Of a stretch of 64,000 nt of DNA, positions 44,046-56,728 are shown in pieces. Source of the DNA: Neoarius graeffei (taxonomy: Eukaryota > Chordata > Actinopteri > Siluriformes > Ariidae); NCBI RefSeq assembly GCF_027579695.1, contig NC_083569.1:71807149-71871148 (forward strand), written 5' to 3'. The notes under the pieces were generated by a model. That model had not been told where the DNA came from, did not search any database, and saw only the letters and a list, made by a program, of their open reading frames with translations. Both the position numbers and the translations under genes were made by a program. Position 1 is the first letter of the stretch, and every line of letters begins with the position of its first letter.

Positions 44046-47031
44046 GCCTATGGCAGATGATTAGCCAAATTCTTGCCTATTTTTTTTCGTGTCAGGCAAA
44101 TTTTTGTTTTCATATTTGTATAATGAAAAGAATGAATCTTTATTTACACTTGAGTAGGGGAGAGCAGGGAGACTTGGAACAAGTTTTCAGCTTGTGTGAA
44201 ACTCTCTGCAGGTTGCGTCATATTCATATTGCATTAGAAAATACTTACTATATCCTCTTACCACAGCATTAGTTTCTCAGCTTGTCACATATACTGGCCT
44301 TCAGACTTCACTTTTTTTTTTCAGGGAGACATGAGACATTGAGGGGATATATGGGATATGTTGGGAGTTTTTGGACTTAGTGGGGAGACATGAGCAAAAA
44401 TAAAATAGCTAGGCCTACATGTTTAATTTTTATTTATTGTCAAATCTTGTAATATATGAACTGTACGAACACACAATGCTGGTACAGCGATAGAAAAATG
44501 TCAGTTTACCCAAAACTTGACTTGACAAAACAGTTCCATTCTCAAGAAGGAATGAAATAAGCTTAATCCTCATGCAGGTACACTCCTACATTTTTAACAA
44601 ACATTTGTAAACAATTGTATATTTGTAAACCACAAGAAAAAACCTGTAACATGAACTGTCCCAACTGTTCTCATCTGGACATTTTGAAAAAAAAAAAATC
44701 CTTCAATGTTTTTCCCCAGAATTTAATTTTAATAAATAATACTATATATTATATGGACACAAGTGTTTTACTGGGAAATACACCACTTGTATTTTTCATA
44801 CAAGTTACATCCAGGTCATGGAGAACCAAAACCATGATATCGATGAATTGTTTTGATAAATGTGGGTACTTTTTGTTTGTGAATGTGTCTATGTAATAAA
44901 AAAGAAAATCACATATTGGCTTGAAGATATGAAGATTATCTTCTCGTGCTGAAAAACTTGCATTGCATACATCGCTGATCTGAGTGACATAGTTAAATAA
45001 TATTGGCTGGTGTTGAGTGGTATATCAAATATATTCCATTCAGTTAGCATGATACTGAACGAGTTGAAGACGAGTTCAATATCATGCTAGCTGAATGGAA
45101 TATATCTGATATACCATGAAAAAAGCCATTATTATTATTATTATTATTATTATTATACCTACACATTCTCTTCATATCCGCATATCAGCATTCTTGAAGG
45201 CCAATGCTAGCTTACCTGTGAGTCGACGCCGTCAGCGCAGCAGTGAAATCACCTTCCAGCCAGTGTAGCGTTCATCAGTAGTGTTAGTGAACACTAATAA
45301 AACAGTCAAGTCAGTGCTATCGAGAGCAAGTAGCACAGGCTAATGAACGAGAAACTAAGATTTCTGTCTCTAGACTCTTCTTCCACACACACTTGCCATA
45401 GTATTTTTCATTCAGACATAAGTATTCATTTCCCTGTGTAATTTACTTAGTTACTTTTAAAATCAACATCGACAACTACACACAACGGAGCGACCTGGCA
45501 GCCTGCTGTTAATCCCCTGCAAAATCCTTTGCCTTGTTGCTTTTCTGGTGTGTCTGGTTAAGTTTTGACTGAGCTGAAGTCCCAGCTCTAATAGTAATAG
45601 TTCGTCACTGCTTGTAAATATGCGTGAAGAATTTCTAATGAAGTTTTGGTAGCCTTTCAGGTGTTCAGTGTGTCTTTCTCTTTCCCAGTGAACACAGAAA
45701 TGCTTCTGCACATGCACAACAGAAAACTCTCATTGGATATTCGCATCAGCTCCGACAAGTGATGTCATGTTGTCTTGACAACCATGCAATATCGTAAACC
45801 ATATTCAATGCTCATTCTCCACTGACTAGAGTGGCATAATACACATAGGATAAGTGATATGCTAACAATATTGCATGCTATTGAACCAAATGAATGGAAC
45901 CTGCTAGAAGGGAATAGAACACATTTTTATTCCATGGAAAAAGTGTCCTATATGTATAATAATTCCCGATATTTCACACGTTTTCCCACTGACTTGACAT
46001 GCATTGTCAAAATGGCGAACCAGTTCAAAATTAAAATTCTTTTGATTAACTTGCGTTTTTTGTGTGGATGTGTCCATATAATATAAAGAACATTATATGG
46101 TTGCACAAAGATATGAAATTTATCTTCTTGTGTTGAAAATATTTTCACTTGTTCACTTCGCTCACTCCCAATATTCACCACTCAGAGATAAACTTCATAT
46201 CTTTGCGCCACCGTGTAATATCCTTCATATATGGTAACTCTAGGCTACATATTTTAATTCCTAACAAATCCTGAATTCACCAGCGTACATTACACCATAG
46301 AATTGTGGTGGACTGTGAAGTCAAAAATACAAGTTTTGGGTGACAAAAATATTGAACTGCACAGACTTTTCTGCAGTGTCCAACTTCATGGCTCCAAGGG
46401 AAGTAGGTTACTCTAAGGGGCAACGTTTCACTTCTGATGTAATCTAAAACCTGATTAGTTGAAATTAATTTATGGGAATACAAACTCTCCTAAGTCTCCC
46501 CACTCTCCCCTATAGAAAACGAGCCTCATTGTGGCTAAAGATAGAAGATGAACCACATAGTCCATATTTTAAATACAGTTGGAATTATTTATTTACTTAA
46601 TCTTTGTACTTGTCATCCCCTCGACTTTCCCCAATAATGTACAGCCAGAGGAGGTTTCTTTTTCTTTTCTTTTTTTTAATGATGGATGTTGTTCGGCTAA
46701 TCTTGTAATTCACCTTGTGGAGGTAAGAGAATTTGTTTTGTAAAATATCCACAGTGAAGCGCGCTTAATCTGCATATTACAATGTAAAACAGTAGGCTAC
46801 ACACTCATTTGCCTGACTGACCCTGGCAATATGCATAATGTATTTTCGTTTTGTGCGGTTTTAGTATGATTTTCATACATAGGCCTAGGCTAATTTGCAA
46901 ATTATGGTCATGTCAGTGCCTAGTTAACATCCTATGGAGTAGGCCTACTTGGCCTTATGCAGTTGTTGCCCAAGTTGAGACCAGTGTTAGTGTAGATGAA
47001 ATAAATATGTCCCCACAGTGTCACTTCTGTT
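44046..47031. repeat. Region of old diverged repeats; no gene
   Basis: Segments near 44815-44965 and 46015-46150 are diverged direct copies (for example gaagatatgaagattatctt against aaagatatgaaatttatctt). Others at 46150-46240 look like an inverted end of the same kind. A 43-bp foldback pair lies at 45018-45115, and an (ATT)n tract at about 45120-45158. No coding exon is supported. Confidence 0.45.
45018..45115. repeat. Short foldback, 43-bp arms
   Basis: Arm 45018-45060 (tggtatatcaaatatattcc...) and arm 45073-45115 are reverse complements with three to four mismatches, loop of 12 bases. Confidence 0.85.
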
Positions 47032-47043
47032 TTCAGAAAGAAT

Positions 47044-47423
47044 CTCATTCATCTCATTAGCTCTAGCCGCTTTATCCTGTTCTACAGGGTCGCAGGCAAG
47101 CTGGAGCCTATCCCAGCTGACTACGGGCGAAAGGCAGGGTACACCCTGGACAAGTCGCCAGGTCATCACAGGGCTGACACATAGACACAGACAACCATTC
47201 ACACTCACATTCACACCTACGGTCAATTTAGAGTCACCAGTTAACCTAACCTGCATGTCTTTGGACTGTGGGGGAAACCGGAGCACCCGGAGGAAACCCA
47301 CGCGGACACGGGGAGAACATGCAAACTCCGCACAGAAAGGCCCTCGCCAGCCACGGGGCTCGGGGCCACGAGGCCTTCTTGCTGTGAGGCGACAGCGCTA
47401 ACCACTACACCACCGTGCCGCCC
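47044..47423 (-). mobile_element. V-SINE, full length, reverse orientation
   Basis: Tail ctcattcatctcattagctc, reversed head accaccgtgccgccc. Target duplication ttcagaaagaat at 47032-47043 and 47424-47435. The B-box area is changed (ggggctcggggccacgaggc). Confidence 0.95.
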
Positions 47424-47782
47424 TTCAGAAAGAATGCCTATATTAAATATTGGTGCAAAAAGAAATGTGAAAAATTGGCCCTGTCGTAAATAGCACCCAG
47501 GTCATCCTCCAAGTCCACAGTATTCGAGTTTCCAAGGAACTGGGTTAGTAAACGCAAGCATTTGGGACACCCATCAAAACTCCATTACATTCAGCCATCA
47601 GTGAAATTCATTATTATTTCATTAGTTCTTTCACTTAAATCAGAAACTGTCACACGGACCAATTCAAAAGACCTCCTCTGGAATAACAGTAGAAGTGGTA
47701 GTGTGGTTAAGACATGGACTTTTGACTGAAAGGTTGTTGCTCAGTTGTATAAATGAGATAAATGTAAGTTGTTCTGGACAAG

Positions 47783-48055
47783 GACAGTGGTTAGCACTAT
47801 TGCCTCACAACAAGAAGGTTCTGGGTTTGAATCTCATGGCCAGCTGTACACAGGTACAAATGTGAACACTCAAACATGCCTTGTGTAGATATTATCTGTC
47901 AGTATAAAGGAGTTTATTTTTGGGTTTTGTTTGGCTTTAACTCTCTACACTAAATTGCCCATAAGTGTGAATGTGAGTGTGAATGGTTGTTTGTCTTGTC
48001 TCTGTTAGCCCTGTGATAGATTGGCAACCAGCCCATGGTATATCCCAAATCACTC
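47783..48055 (+). mobile_element. Old diverged SINE
   Basis: Head-like acagtggttagcactattgc and ggttctgggtttgaatctca, then a foreign or decayed middle. The core resumes as aagtgtgaatgtgagtgtga and ends agccctgtgatagattggca. It is far more diverged than the other copies; no target duplication found. Confidence 0.7.
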
Positions 48056-48313
48056 AAGTGCATGCAGTGGCTTCATTTAAAAAAATAATGTTTATGCAAT
48101 CAACATTAATTTGGTAATTATCATAAATTAAGTGATTATATTCTGTGTACTAAGTTTACTTTACATTGTAGCTCAAGTTCAGTTTGTAATCCTACTACTA
48201 CTTAATGACATGCTTAATTAAGAATGAAAGACATTGTAGGATTTTATTTGAAGATACACTATTTGGTCAAAAATTGTGAAGAATGTCCCTCCTTGTAGTT
48301 TCTCAGCTGAAGT

Positions 48314-48336
48314 ATTGTTTCTCGACCTTTTGGCTA
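48314..48336 (+). ncRNA. U2 snRNA 5'-end-like fragment
   Basis: The 23 bases attgtttctcgaccttttgg-cta match the known 5' end of U2 snRNA except for three C-to-T or G-to-A changes. Similarity stops right after. It is either a truncated U2 pseudogene, part of a U2-derived repeat, or chance. Confidence 0.3.
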
Positions 48337-48495
48337 TTGTTTCTTTTTAGTCATGCCCAGAGAAGGCAACACTCAGCCAGCCTGTATGGTGTGGCTTAGG
48401 TGTTCTGATGCAGCTGTTGATATAAAAAAGCACTTTGGTTGGGATTGGGTTTTTCTGGGTTGAGACTGGGACTGGCTTGAGATCATTGTGGAATT

Positions 48496-48903
48496 ATGGC
48501 ATCAAAGATTTTCTGCCTGCAGGATATTACTTCATCTGGATTCCTGAATGTTACTTTTGCCTCCTTTATTGACTGCTCTGTTTTCTTTGATCAATGTTCC
48601 GAGCAACCAGAGGAGGAAGTGTTTTGTGATCTTCGTTTCATACCTCTCAGGGCTGAGGTCCCTGTGACAGTCCACCTGTACAACCCCTTCGTGGCCGATG
48701 AAGGCATCAGGGCACTTCTAGCAAGGTACTGCTCTTCGGTGTCAGCTGAAGAGAGGGTTCGAGGCTGGTTTGGGATCTGGAATGGCAAGTGGCAGTTCCT
48801 GGTGAGGTTGAGAGTTGACCCAGCGGCTGCTGGGGATCTCCTTCATCCTCCAGGTAGTTTAGTCATTGGTTCTCACCAGGGATTCCTCCATTACCCCGGC
48901 TAG
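48496..48903 (+). pseudogene. Retroelement ORF1/Gag-like (ZCCHC3-like) fragment
   Basis: 135 codons from ATG 48496. The middle and end (VTVHLYNPFVADEGIRALLA, FGIWNGKWQFLVRL, LLHPPGSLVIG, GFLHYPG) match the nucleic-acid-binding protein often labelled ZCCHC3-like in fish genomes, which is ORF1 of non-LTR elements. A TAG follows where a Gln is expected; beyond it PLYCWKC is the start of a CCHC knuckle. It is a truncated relic; I assign the family from memory of that pattern. Confidence 0.55.
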
Positions 48904-49066
48904 CCCCTCTACTGCTGGAAATGCACGTACAGAGTGACATCCCTCCCAGGATCCTGGAGGCAGCCAATGTATTTAAAAATAAAGATTCTGCGTATCTCCT
49001 TTAAACACTCACACTCCCATCAACACTGCAAAATTAACACCTTGGCATGCACATACCTTTTTATAT

Positions 49067-50458
49067 CAAGTCAAGTCAAATCAACTTTATTGTCAAATAT
49101 GCTATACATGCTCGACATACAGCACAGATGAAATATCAGTCCTCTCTGACCCACGGTGCAAACTGGCAATGCAATAAATAAAAATAGAGTAATTGAAAAA
49201 AAACCTAATATAAACAGTATAAACACTAGATAGGAACTAGACAGACTAAACACTCAAACAATATAAACAGAATAAATAAACAGTATAAACACTAGATAGA
49301 ACAAGACAGACTAAACACTCAAACAGACAATATAAACAGTATAAATACTCTAGATATTAACTAGACTAAACACACACACACACACACACACACACACTGG
49401 TACAAATAACCAAACAGTCAAGGGCACTTGAGGCATAGCAGGTAAACATGAAACATGAAATAAGCAGTTTAAACAAACTAGCAGCTGTTAAGGTGAGGTA
49501 GTGCGGAATAGTGCAGATGAGCGAGGTAAAGTGAGATGTGCGGTCCCTGAGTTCAGTGTGAATGAACGATGAGGTGTGTGTGTGTGTGTTGGGGAACTGT
49601 GAGGATGACATGTCAGATGCTGAAGGGGGGGCAGGGGTGTGTGCGAGCAGAATCTGTGGCAGGGGGCAGAGGGGGGAGGAGGGGCAGAACAGGGAGGGAG
49701 TTGAGCCTCCTGACCGCCTGGTGAAAGAAATTGTTCTCGAGCCTGCTGGTTTTGGCCCGGAGACTCCGCAGTCTCCTCCCCGACGGCAGCAGGCTGAAGA
49801 GGCTGTGAGATGGGTGGGTGGGGTCACCTGCAATCCTGATGGCTTTGCGGGTGAGGCGGGAGTTATATATATCCATAAGAGAAGGGAGAGAGACACCAAT
49901 GATCCTCTCAGCTGCTCTCACGATGCACTGCAGAGTCTTGGTGCAGGTGCCATACCACACGGTGATGCAGCTGGTCAGGATGTTCTCGATGGTGCCTCTG
50001 TAGAATGTGTGCATGATGGTGGCTGGGACTCTTGCTCTCCTCAGTTTGCGGAGGAAGTAGAGACGCTGTTGGGCTTTTTTGGCCAGTGATGCGGTGTTGT
50101 TGCTCCAGGACAGGTCTTCAGAGATGTGCACACCCAGAAACTTGGTGCTGCTCACCCTCTCCACTGCAGCACCGTCGATAGATAGTGGAGCATGCTGGGT
50201 GTGCGCTCTCCTGAAGTCCACAACAATCTCCTTCGTCTTCTCCACGTTCAGGCGGAGATTGTTGTCCTTGCACCACATGGCCAAGCGGCTCACCTCACTC
50301 CTGTAGATTGTCTCATCGCCATTGTTGATGAGACCCACCACAGTCGTGTCATCCGCAAACTTAATGAAGAGATTTGAGCTGGATGTTGGTGTGCAGTCGT
50401 GGGTCAGCAAAGTGAAGAGGAGGGGGCTTAGCACACATCCTTGGGGGGCCCCCGTGTT
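49067..50458 (-). mobile_element. 5'-truncated LINE with reverse transcriptase (Rex1/CR1-L2-like)
   Basis: On the minus strand the frame enters at GAPQGCVLSPLLFTLL (RT motif), continues through LFIKFADDTTVVG (catalytic FADD), FLGVHISEDLSW and GTCTKTLQCIVRAAERIIG, and closes with LLPSGRRLRSLRAKTSRLENNF near 49700, in one open frame of about 285 codons to 49613. The 3' UTR holds a (CA)n tract (49370-49397) and ends in gacttgacttgatat-like repeats at 49067. The endonuclease and the first RT motifs are lost at the truncation point near 50458. The clade is an inference from motif wording. Confidence 0.8.
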
Positions 50459-52410
50459 TAGTGAAAACAAAAAACAATTTTATTTACTCACTTCAGATAG
50501 CAAAAACAGTGATCAACAATGGCACTACAACGAGTGGCACACAGCGGGAAAGGACTGAATATCTTGAGGCAAAGATTACTGTGTCCACATTTCTACAATT
50601 GTCTGACATATTTATGAATACCAACAGCTTTAGTGCTGATTATTAAACAGTGCAAACATCTGCAAAATGTCCAAACAGCTTTCCACATAAACAGCTATAA
50701 GCCGCTCCTCTACAACCATATTCCCCTGAAGTAGAGGCAAGTGAGAGTCAGGCTCGAGGACATTTACACAAAGAAAGAGAAAGAGAGAGGAAGACAGAGA
50801 GAGAGATTTTCAATTTGTAACTTTTAAAATATGAGGTTAAATACTATAAAACACCAACACATTATTATTAGTTTGCCTTTAAAGATATGTGCTTACCAAA
50901 TAATATCAGGCTATAACTATCAAATTGTATTATTTGCATTTCCTGTGGCAAACAGTATACTGTAATCTGCTTTTATACAGATAGCTACGGTCTGCATGCG
51001 TATCAAGCATGTCAGTTTAGCGTTGGTGTCGTCTAGTCAAATAAAACAAAAACTAGCCAGTCAGATTTGGACTAACAGTATTCCTGGTCAACTTTACACT
51101 TGTTATATGCAGGCCATATTGTTCTTGGTTTAGAACAATTAATAATTATCTGTGACTTAATGGTAATAACAGGTAAATATGACAGGAGGCTTTAGCTAGC
51201 TTGTTGAGACCCATAGTGAGCGTGCATGTCTTCTGACGTCTACGTGTATTTTATGGAGTAGGTTGAAGGTTAAGTGTATGCCGTGGGATGAGGTCAAAGT
51301 AGAGCAGTGCACACTTTATATAACGTTATGACAGGTGTTTTAGTGCCAAGGGGTTGGTGCGGGCCAGACCCTGCCCACGGGCTGTAATTTGGAGTCTGGA
51401 GCCCTCGAGTATCCTTATCCTCATTTTTTTCTGTTGTGTTGTTAACATCTATCCCATCTTGGTTTATACTGGTGGTTGCCTCTCCCCTTGCTGTTATTTT
51501 CTTAAAAATGTACCGATGCATTTCTCTCCTTCTTTGACATCTTTCTCTACTTCTTATAATTACCCCCTTTGCTTTGTATTTCTGCTAAGACTGGCATTTC
51601 TACTTTCACTCTCTCTCTTCACTAAAATCAAAACCATGATTAAAATATATCTGTAATCTTTTCTGCAGCCTGTTCAGGTGTTTCTTTTCTTTTCTTGTTT
51701 TCTAAAATAGTCTTTAACCATTTCTGCCTGTGCCTGGAATCCTGGAGGGTCTGCCAGAGGTTGTATTGCTCCATTTATATTCTCTAAGCTTGTACTCATA
51801 ATACTGTGCTCGAGCACATTTGATCCTCAAAGTCCAATTTGTTTGACTAGTGTGATTGTTGTGTAGCACGCTCTAGTGGAGTTCATTTGCACCGCTTAGA
51901 AGGGGTGCGCTTGGGCATGGTTCACTTAGGCTCGTGCACAGTGTGATCACTAACCACGCCCAAGCACAGAACTTGAATGCTGTGACATCAAAAGTAATTG
52001 ACAGAAACAAGCATTTTGTACTTTTCAATTAATTTGAGAATTTGGGTTAATAACGGGCCTGGTTCTTACATAATTGATGACCGTGAATTGTCGTCAGTGA
52101 GTAAAGCTGTGAATTCCTCCTTCAATGTCTGTTGCCTCGATAAAAATCTTCTTATTCTTGCAGGAAGTTTTTTTGAAAATCAGTGACTTGCAGAACTGAT
52201 AAGCCTGTGCGGCATGTGAGAGGGCCGTGGTGACAAAATGACTCCAAATAATTAACAATGTAAAAAGAGTCATGAAACAAAAAAACATCCATTTTGCTTC
52301 CCTAGAGCACTTTTTTTTTACAAAAGTTGCATTGTGATGACAGGAAAGCATGAGATGATAGAAAAAGAAGACGGGAATGAATCTTCCATTGGTTGGTGGG
52401 CAGTCCATTG
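50459..52410. other. Intergenic DNA, no gene seen
   Basis: No supported exon. A stretch at about 51800-51980 (cacgctctagtggagttcat, then accacgcccaagcac) has repeat-like composition but no boundary I can prove. Confidence 0.4.
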
Positions 52411-52414
52411 TTAA

Positions 52415-53754
52415 AGGTAGACTGCCTGTCAGATTTTTCAAGTTTAAGTCATAAAAAGAATTTTCCCTGACACCCAGTTATTTTTGTTTAGTGGACCGAA
52501 AGCTACTGAATTCGAGTCACAGACTTCCAATTTTATTCATTTTTTTTTTTTTTTTTGTTGTTGTTGTGAATAGGACAACGGCCTTTCGATTTCATAAAAT
52601 CGGTGAAATTTAGTTCCCTCTGAAATTTGGTCATTGTGATATATGTTTAGGGCGGCACGGTGGTGTAGTGGTTAGCACTGTCGCCTCACAGCAAGAAGGT
52701 CCTGGGTTCGAGCCCCGGGGCCGGCGAGGGCCTTTCTGTGCGGAGTTTGCATGTTCTCCCCGTGTCCGCGTGGGTTTCCTCCGGGTGCTCCGGTTTCCCC
52801 CACAGTCCAAAGACATGCAGGTTAGGTTAACTGGTGACTCTAAATTGACCGTAGGTGTGAATGTGAGTGTGAATGGTTGTCTGTGTCTATGTGTCAGCCC
52901 TGTGATGACCTGGCGACTTGTCCAGGGTGTACCCCGCCTTTCGCCCATAGTCAGCTGGGATAGGCTCCAGCTTGCCTGCGACCCTGTAGAAGGATAAAGC
53001 GGCTAGAGATAATGAGATGAGATGAGAATGATATATGTTTATTTCTGTAATATCTAAACATATCAGGACATTCTGTGGCTGGGAAGTTATTTAATTTGAG
53101 GAGATTCCCAAGCAAATAATGTGCATCAAATTGCTTGCTTCACGCAGTCAAGCAGACGGAGGAAGTCTGTGTGCGCATGCGCAGGTTTACTATTTTCTCC
53201 TTTTTCTTCATCTTTTGGGTTTTACAGCAGCTGGCATCCACAGTGTTGCATTACTGCCATCTACAGGTTTACCTTGACCATGTACTGACAGATACATCAT
53301 TCTGTCACTAAACGAACAGCTGATCACACCGAGGTGCTCGCTGACCACCGATATTTATTAGTTTGGTCCTGCATTTCCTTTCCTTCGCAACATAACGTCT
53401 TTTCTTCTCGCTTTCCGTTACTGTAGTCGGTCTTTCACGTTTCATTCGCGTCCTCCATTTTCCTCTCCTGTTTCAAATTTGTATCCCACAATGCCTTGTG
53501 TGATGGGGAAAGCCCACCATGTGATGCATGATGTAGGATCTTGAATTGGGTCATAGTGAAGCAAGAAAAATAGCAGAGAGTTTAGGGCCATGTGGCCCTA
53601 AATTAATTAATTGTTCTATTTAAAAAAAACTAATAAAATTGGAAGTCTGTGATTTGAATTCAGTAGCTTTCAGTCCACTAAACAAAAATAATTGGGTGCC
53701 AGGGAAAATTCTTTTTATGACCTAAAGTTGAAAAATCTGAAAGACAGTCTACTT
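52415..53754. mobile_element. Kolobok-like non-autonomous element with 140-bp inverted ends
   Basis: The left arm (52415 to about 52545) starts aggtagactgcctgtcagat; the right arm (about 53628-53754) is its reverse complement with scattered changes. TTAA lies at both edges (52411-52414 and 53755-53758). No transposase frame is seen. A full SINE sits inside (52650-53028). The remaining interior has a cggaggaagtctgtgtgcgc stretch and other CpG-bearing sequence. Superfamily inferred from the TTAA site; piggyBac also uses TTAA. Confidence 0.75.
52650..53028 (+). mobile_element. V-SINE, full length, inside the TTAA element
   Basis: Perfect 13-base target duplication tgatatatgttta at 52637-52649 and 53029-53041. 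Nearly consensus gatgag-tailed copy. Confidence 0.96.
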
Positions 53755-53799
53755 TTAATGAATTTAGGGTCATGTGGCCCTAAATTCTCTGCTATTTTT

Positions 53800-54000
53800 T
53801 CTTGCTTCACACTTTATTGATCCCTTTGGGAGTGTTCCCTCAGGGAAATTAAAATTTCAGCAGCATCATTACAGGATAAACAGAGAATAGAAAATAGAGA
53901 AAACTTCTAGATAAATTAAATTAAGTATTTACATATACAAATATTAAAAAAGAATAAGATAAAAAAGAAAGAAGAAGAAGAAAGAAGAGAAGAGAATATA
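53800..54000 (-). mobile_element. LINE 3' tail fragment
   Basis: actttattgatccctttggg, then agtgttccctcagggaaatt, is the reversed end of a common fish non-LTR element. It is followed by A-rich and AAG-rich sequence to about 54000. No coding part. Confidence 0.55.
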
Positions 54001-54275
54001 ATGGTTAGGGTGCAGATAAATTTTAATTATCTCCAGAAATATAATGATATTGATTTATTTACTTCTTTGACTTGTTTTAAGATGAAATGTAAAATAATTA
54101 ATGAAAAAAAAATTTTTTTAGTCTGATATGGACAAGTATGTTTTCTATATATATTTACCTGAAACCACTATGTACATGGTTTAATTTTATTTGGTATATT
54201 TTCATGTTTTAAGTTATGTATAATTGTTTGGTCTCATCATTTGTTTTACATTATGTATTTTATAGTTACTGTTTT

Positions 54276-54599
54276 GGCGGCATGGTGGTGTAGTGGTTAG
54301 CACTGTCACCTTTTTGCATGGAGTTTGCATGTTCTCCCCGTGTCCGCGTGGGTTTCCTCCGGGTGCTCCGGTTTCCCCCACAGTCCAAAGACGTGCAGGT
54401 TAGGTTAACTGGTGACTCTAAATTGACCGTAGGTGTGAATGTGAGTGTGAATGGTTGTCTGTGTCTATGTGTCAGCCCTGTGATGACCTGGCGACTTGTC
54501 CAGGGTGTACCTCGCCTTTCGCCCGTAGTCAGCTGGGATAGGCTCCAGCTTGCCCGCGACCCTGTAGAACAGGATAAAGCGGCTACAGATAATGGATGG
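54276..54599 (+). mobile_element. V-SINE with an internal deletion in the head
   Basis: Starts ggcggcatggtggtgtagtg; about 55-70 bases around the B-box are replaced by ttttt before gcatggagtttgcatgttct. Target duplication atagttactgtttt at 54262-54275 and 54600-54613. Confidence 0.94.
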
Positions 54600-54716
54600 A
54601 TAGTTACTGTTTTACATCTGTTACTTTTTAGTGTTGGTTTTATGTTTTTATTGTTATCATCGCTGTAACTGGATCTGCAGGGTCTGTTGATGATGAATGA
54701 ATAAATAAATGAAAAT

Positions 54717-55093
54717 CTCATCTCATCTCATTATCTCTAGCCGCTTTATCCTTCTACAGGGTCGCAGGCAAGCTGGAGCCTATCCCAGCTGACTACGGGC
54801 GAAAGGCGGGGTACACCCTGGACAAGTCGCCAGGTCATCACAGGGCTGACACATAGACACAGACAACCATTCACACTCACATTCACACCTACGGTCAATT
54901 TAGAGTCACCAGTTAACCTAACCTGCATGTCTTTGGACTGTGGGGGGAAACCGGAGCACCCGGAGGAAACCCACGCGGACACGGGGAGAACATGCAAACT
55001 CCGCACAGAAAGGCCCTCGCCGGCCCCGGGGCTCGAACCCAGGACCTTCTTGCTGTGAGGCGACAGCGCTAACCACTACACCACCGTGCCGCC
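54717..55093 (-). mobile_element. V-SINE, full length, reverse orientation
   Basis: Tail ctcatctcatctcattatct, reversed head accaccgtgccgcc. Target duplication ataaatgaaaat at 54705-54716 and 55094-55105. Only about 100 bases from the preceding SINE, which faces the other way. Confidence 0.95.
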
Positions 55094-55348
55094 ATAAATG
55101 AAAATAAATGAAAAAATAAAATAACTTAAATTTTGTAGCATTTCCCCTCAGACACCATCCACAGAAAGTGGTTCAGGTTCAGCAGCATCAACACTGATCA
55201 GTGAACCATGGAAAGATGTTTCAGGTTTGGAATCTGCGACTAACACTTAGACTAGTGGCAGTGATTTTGTCAGGTGACTAGCCTAATAGATTATTGTTGG
55301 CTTGTTAGCTATCGTTAGCTGCTTTGACTGTGTTTGAACATAGATATA

Positions 55349-56390
55349 GTCAAGTCAAGTTTATTTGTATAGCGCTTTTAACAATAAACATTGTCGCAAA
55401 GCAGCTTTACAGAATTTGAACGACTTAAAACATGAGCTAATTTATCCCTAATCTATCCCCAATGAGCAAGCCTGTGGCGACGGTGGCAAGGAAAAACTCC
55501 CTCAGACGACATGAGGAAGAAACCTCGAGAGGAACCAGACTCAAAAGGGAACCCATCCTCATTTGGGCAATAACAGACAGCCTGACTATAATATTAACAG
55601 TTTTAACATGAGGACAGTTTCGTTGATGTTGTAACTCTTCATTGATGGAAACTTGAGTGCAAAACTGTTCATGATAACTGCAGTCCTAAAGTTAGCAAGA
55701 CAACTGTAGTCCTCAGCCATAAAAGCATTACTGTAAGAATCCAGAGCATCCTCCAGGTATAACCCTCAACTGTCCTCATGGGGCCGTCCTTCACAGGAGC
55801 GGTGCGATAAAACTCCGACCAGACACAGGGCACCAGGATGGATCAAGCAGGTCCGAGGGGCAGAAGAGGCCAGCATCTCAATCCCAGGACCGACATGTAA
55901 CTCAGAGGGACAGATTGGGGGGGGGGGGGGGGGGGGGGGAAGAGAGAGAGAAAGAAAACCACATGTTAGGTATGCCCTAAAAATGACAAGTATTAAATCT
56001 GTGTGGTAGGCTCGCAGAGACGAGAGTCTTTACATCAGGCATAACACACAACAATGGCATGTTAATATGGTAAAAAATATATCATGACCTGCTCTGGCTG
56101 GATGCTTGATTGGGTGATGGGAACACACTCCTCAGCAATGATGAGATGCAGATGGGACCCTTAGGGCTGGCCAAGACAATTCAGTGACATTTCACCAGGT
56201 CTGGGACATGTGACAGAAAGTCTGACGGCTGATTCCCTGCAGGCTACAATAGCCAGTCGAGGTCTCCACCCTCTCCACCAAAAGATTTCCTGTTGACTCC
56301 ATGTAACTCAGAGGGACAGATTTGGGGTGGGGGAAGGGAGGGAAAGAAAGCACAGGTTGTTAGGTATGCCCAATGTCACCTGATATATAC
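55349..56390 (-). mobile_element. LINE 3' fragment (L2/CR1-like) with internal duplication
   Basis: Same tail as at 37980 (caagtttatttgtatagcgc). The piece catgtaactcagagggacag with its following G-rich or GA-rich tract and ggtatgccc occurs twice, near 55893 and 56301. A G run of about 22 lies at 55918-55939. No reverse transcriptase part seen. Confidence 0.7.
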
Positions 56391-56728
56391 AGATATATAC
56401 AGCAAATGCTGCATGGGGGTTTGTGAGATGCGTCTCTGCCTCCGCCATCTTGCAGGAGGTGTTCAGGCACGTTCAAATAGTAGAAAATGCCAGACTTTTG
56501 TTCTCCTTTTGGGTGTTCTAATGAAATGTTAAAACCAAACAACAGGGAATAACAGTTCACAGGTGTGAAGTTATTTAGAGTATTTTACTATTATGTAGGT
56601 AATAAATTTTATATGGCAATAAGTTATCCTTATTTTAAGTTAACATAGTTACTGTCCTGATACTAAATTAAGCTAACATAGATTATGTCAAGTAAAAAAA
56701 AAAAATTACATTTTAGTAAAGTTATGTA

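Noticed and set aside
49366-49899. 177-residue frame on the minus strand
   Set aside because: Runs through the LINE 3' UTR and a CA microsatellite; overlaps the RT frame in another phase.
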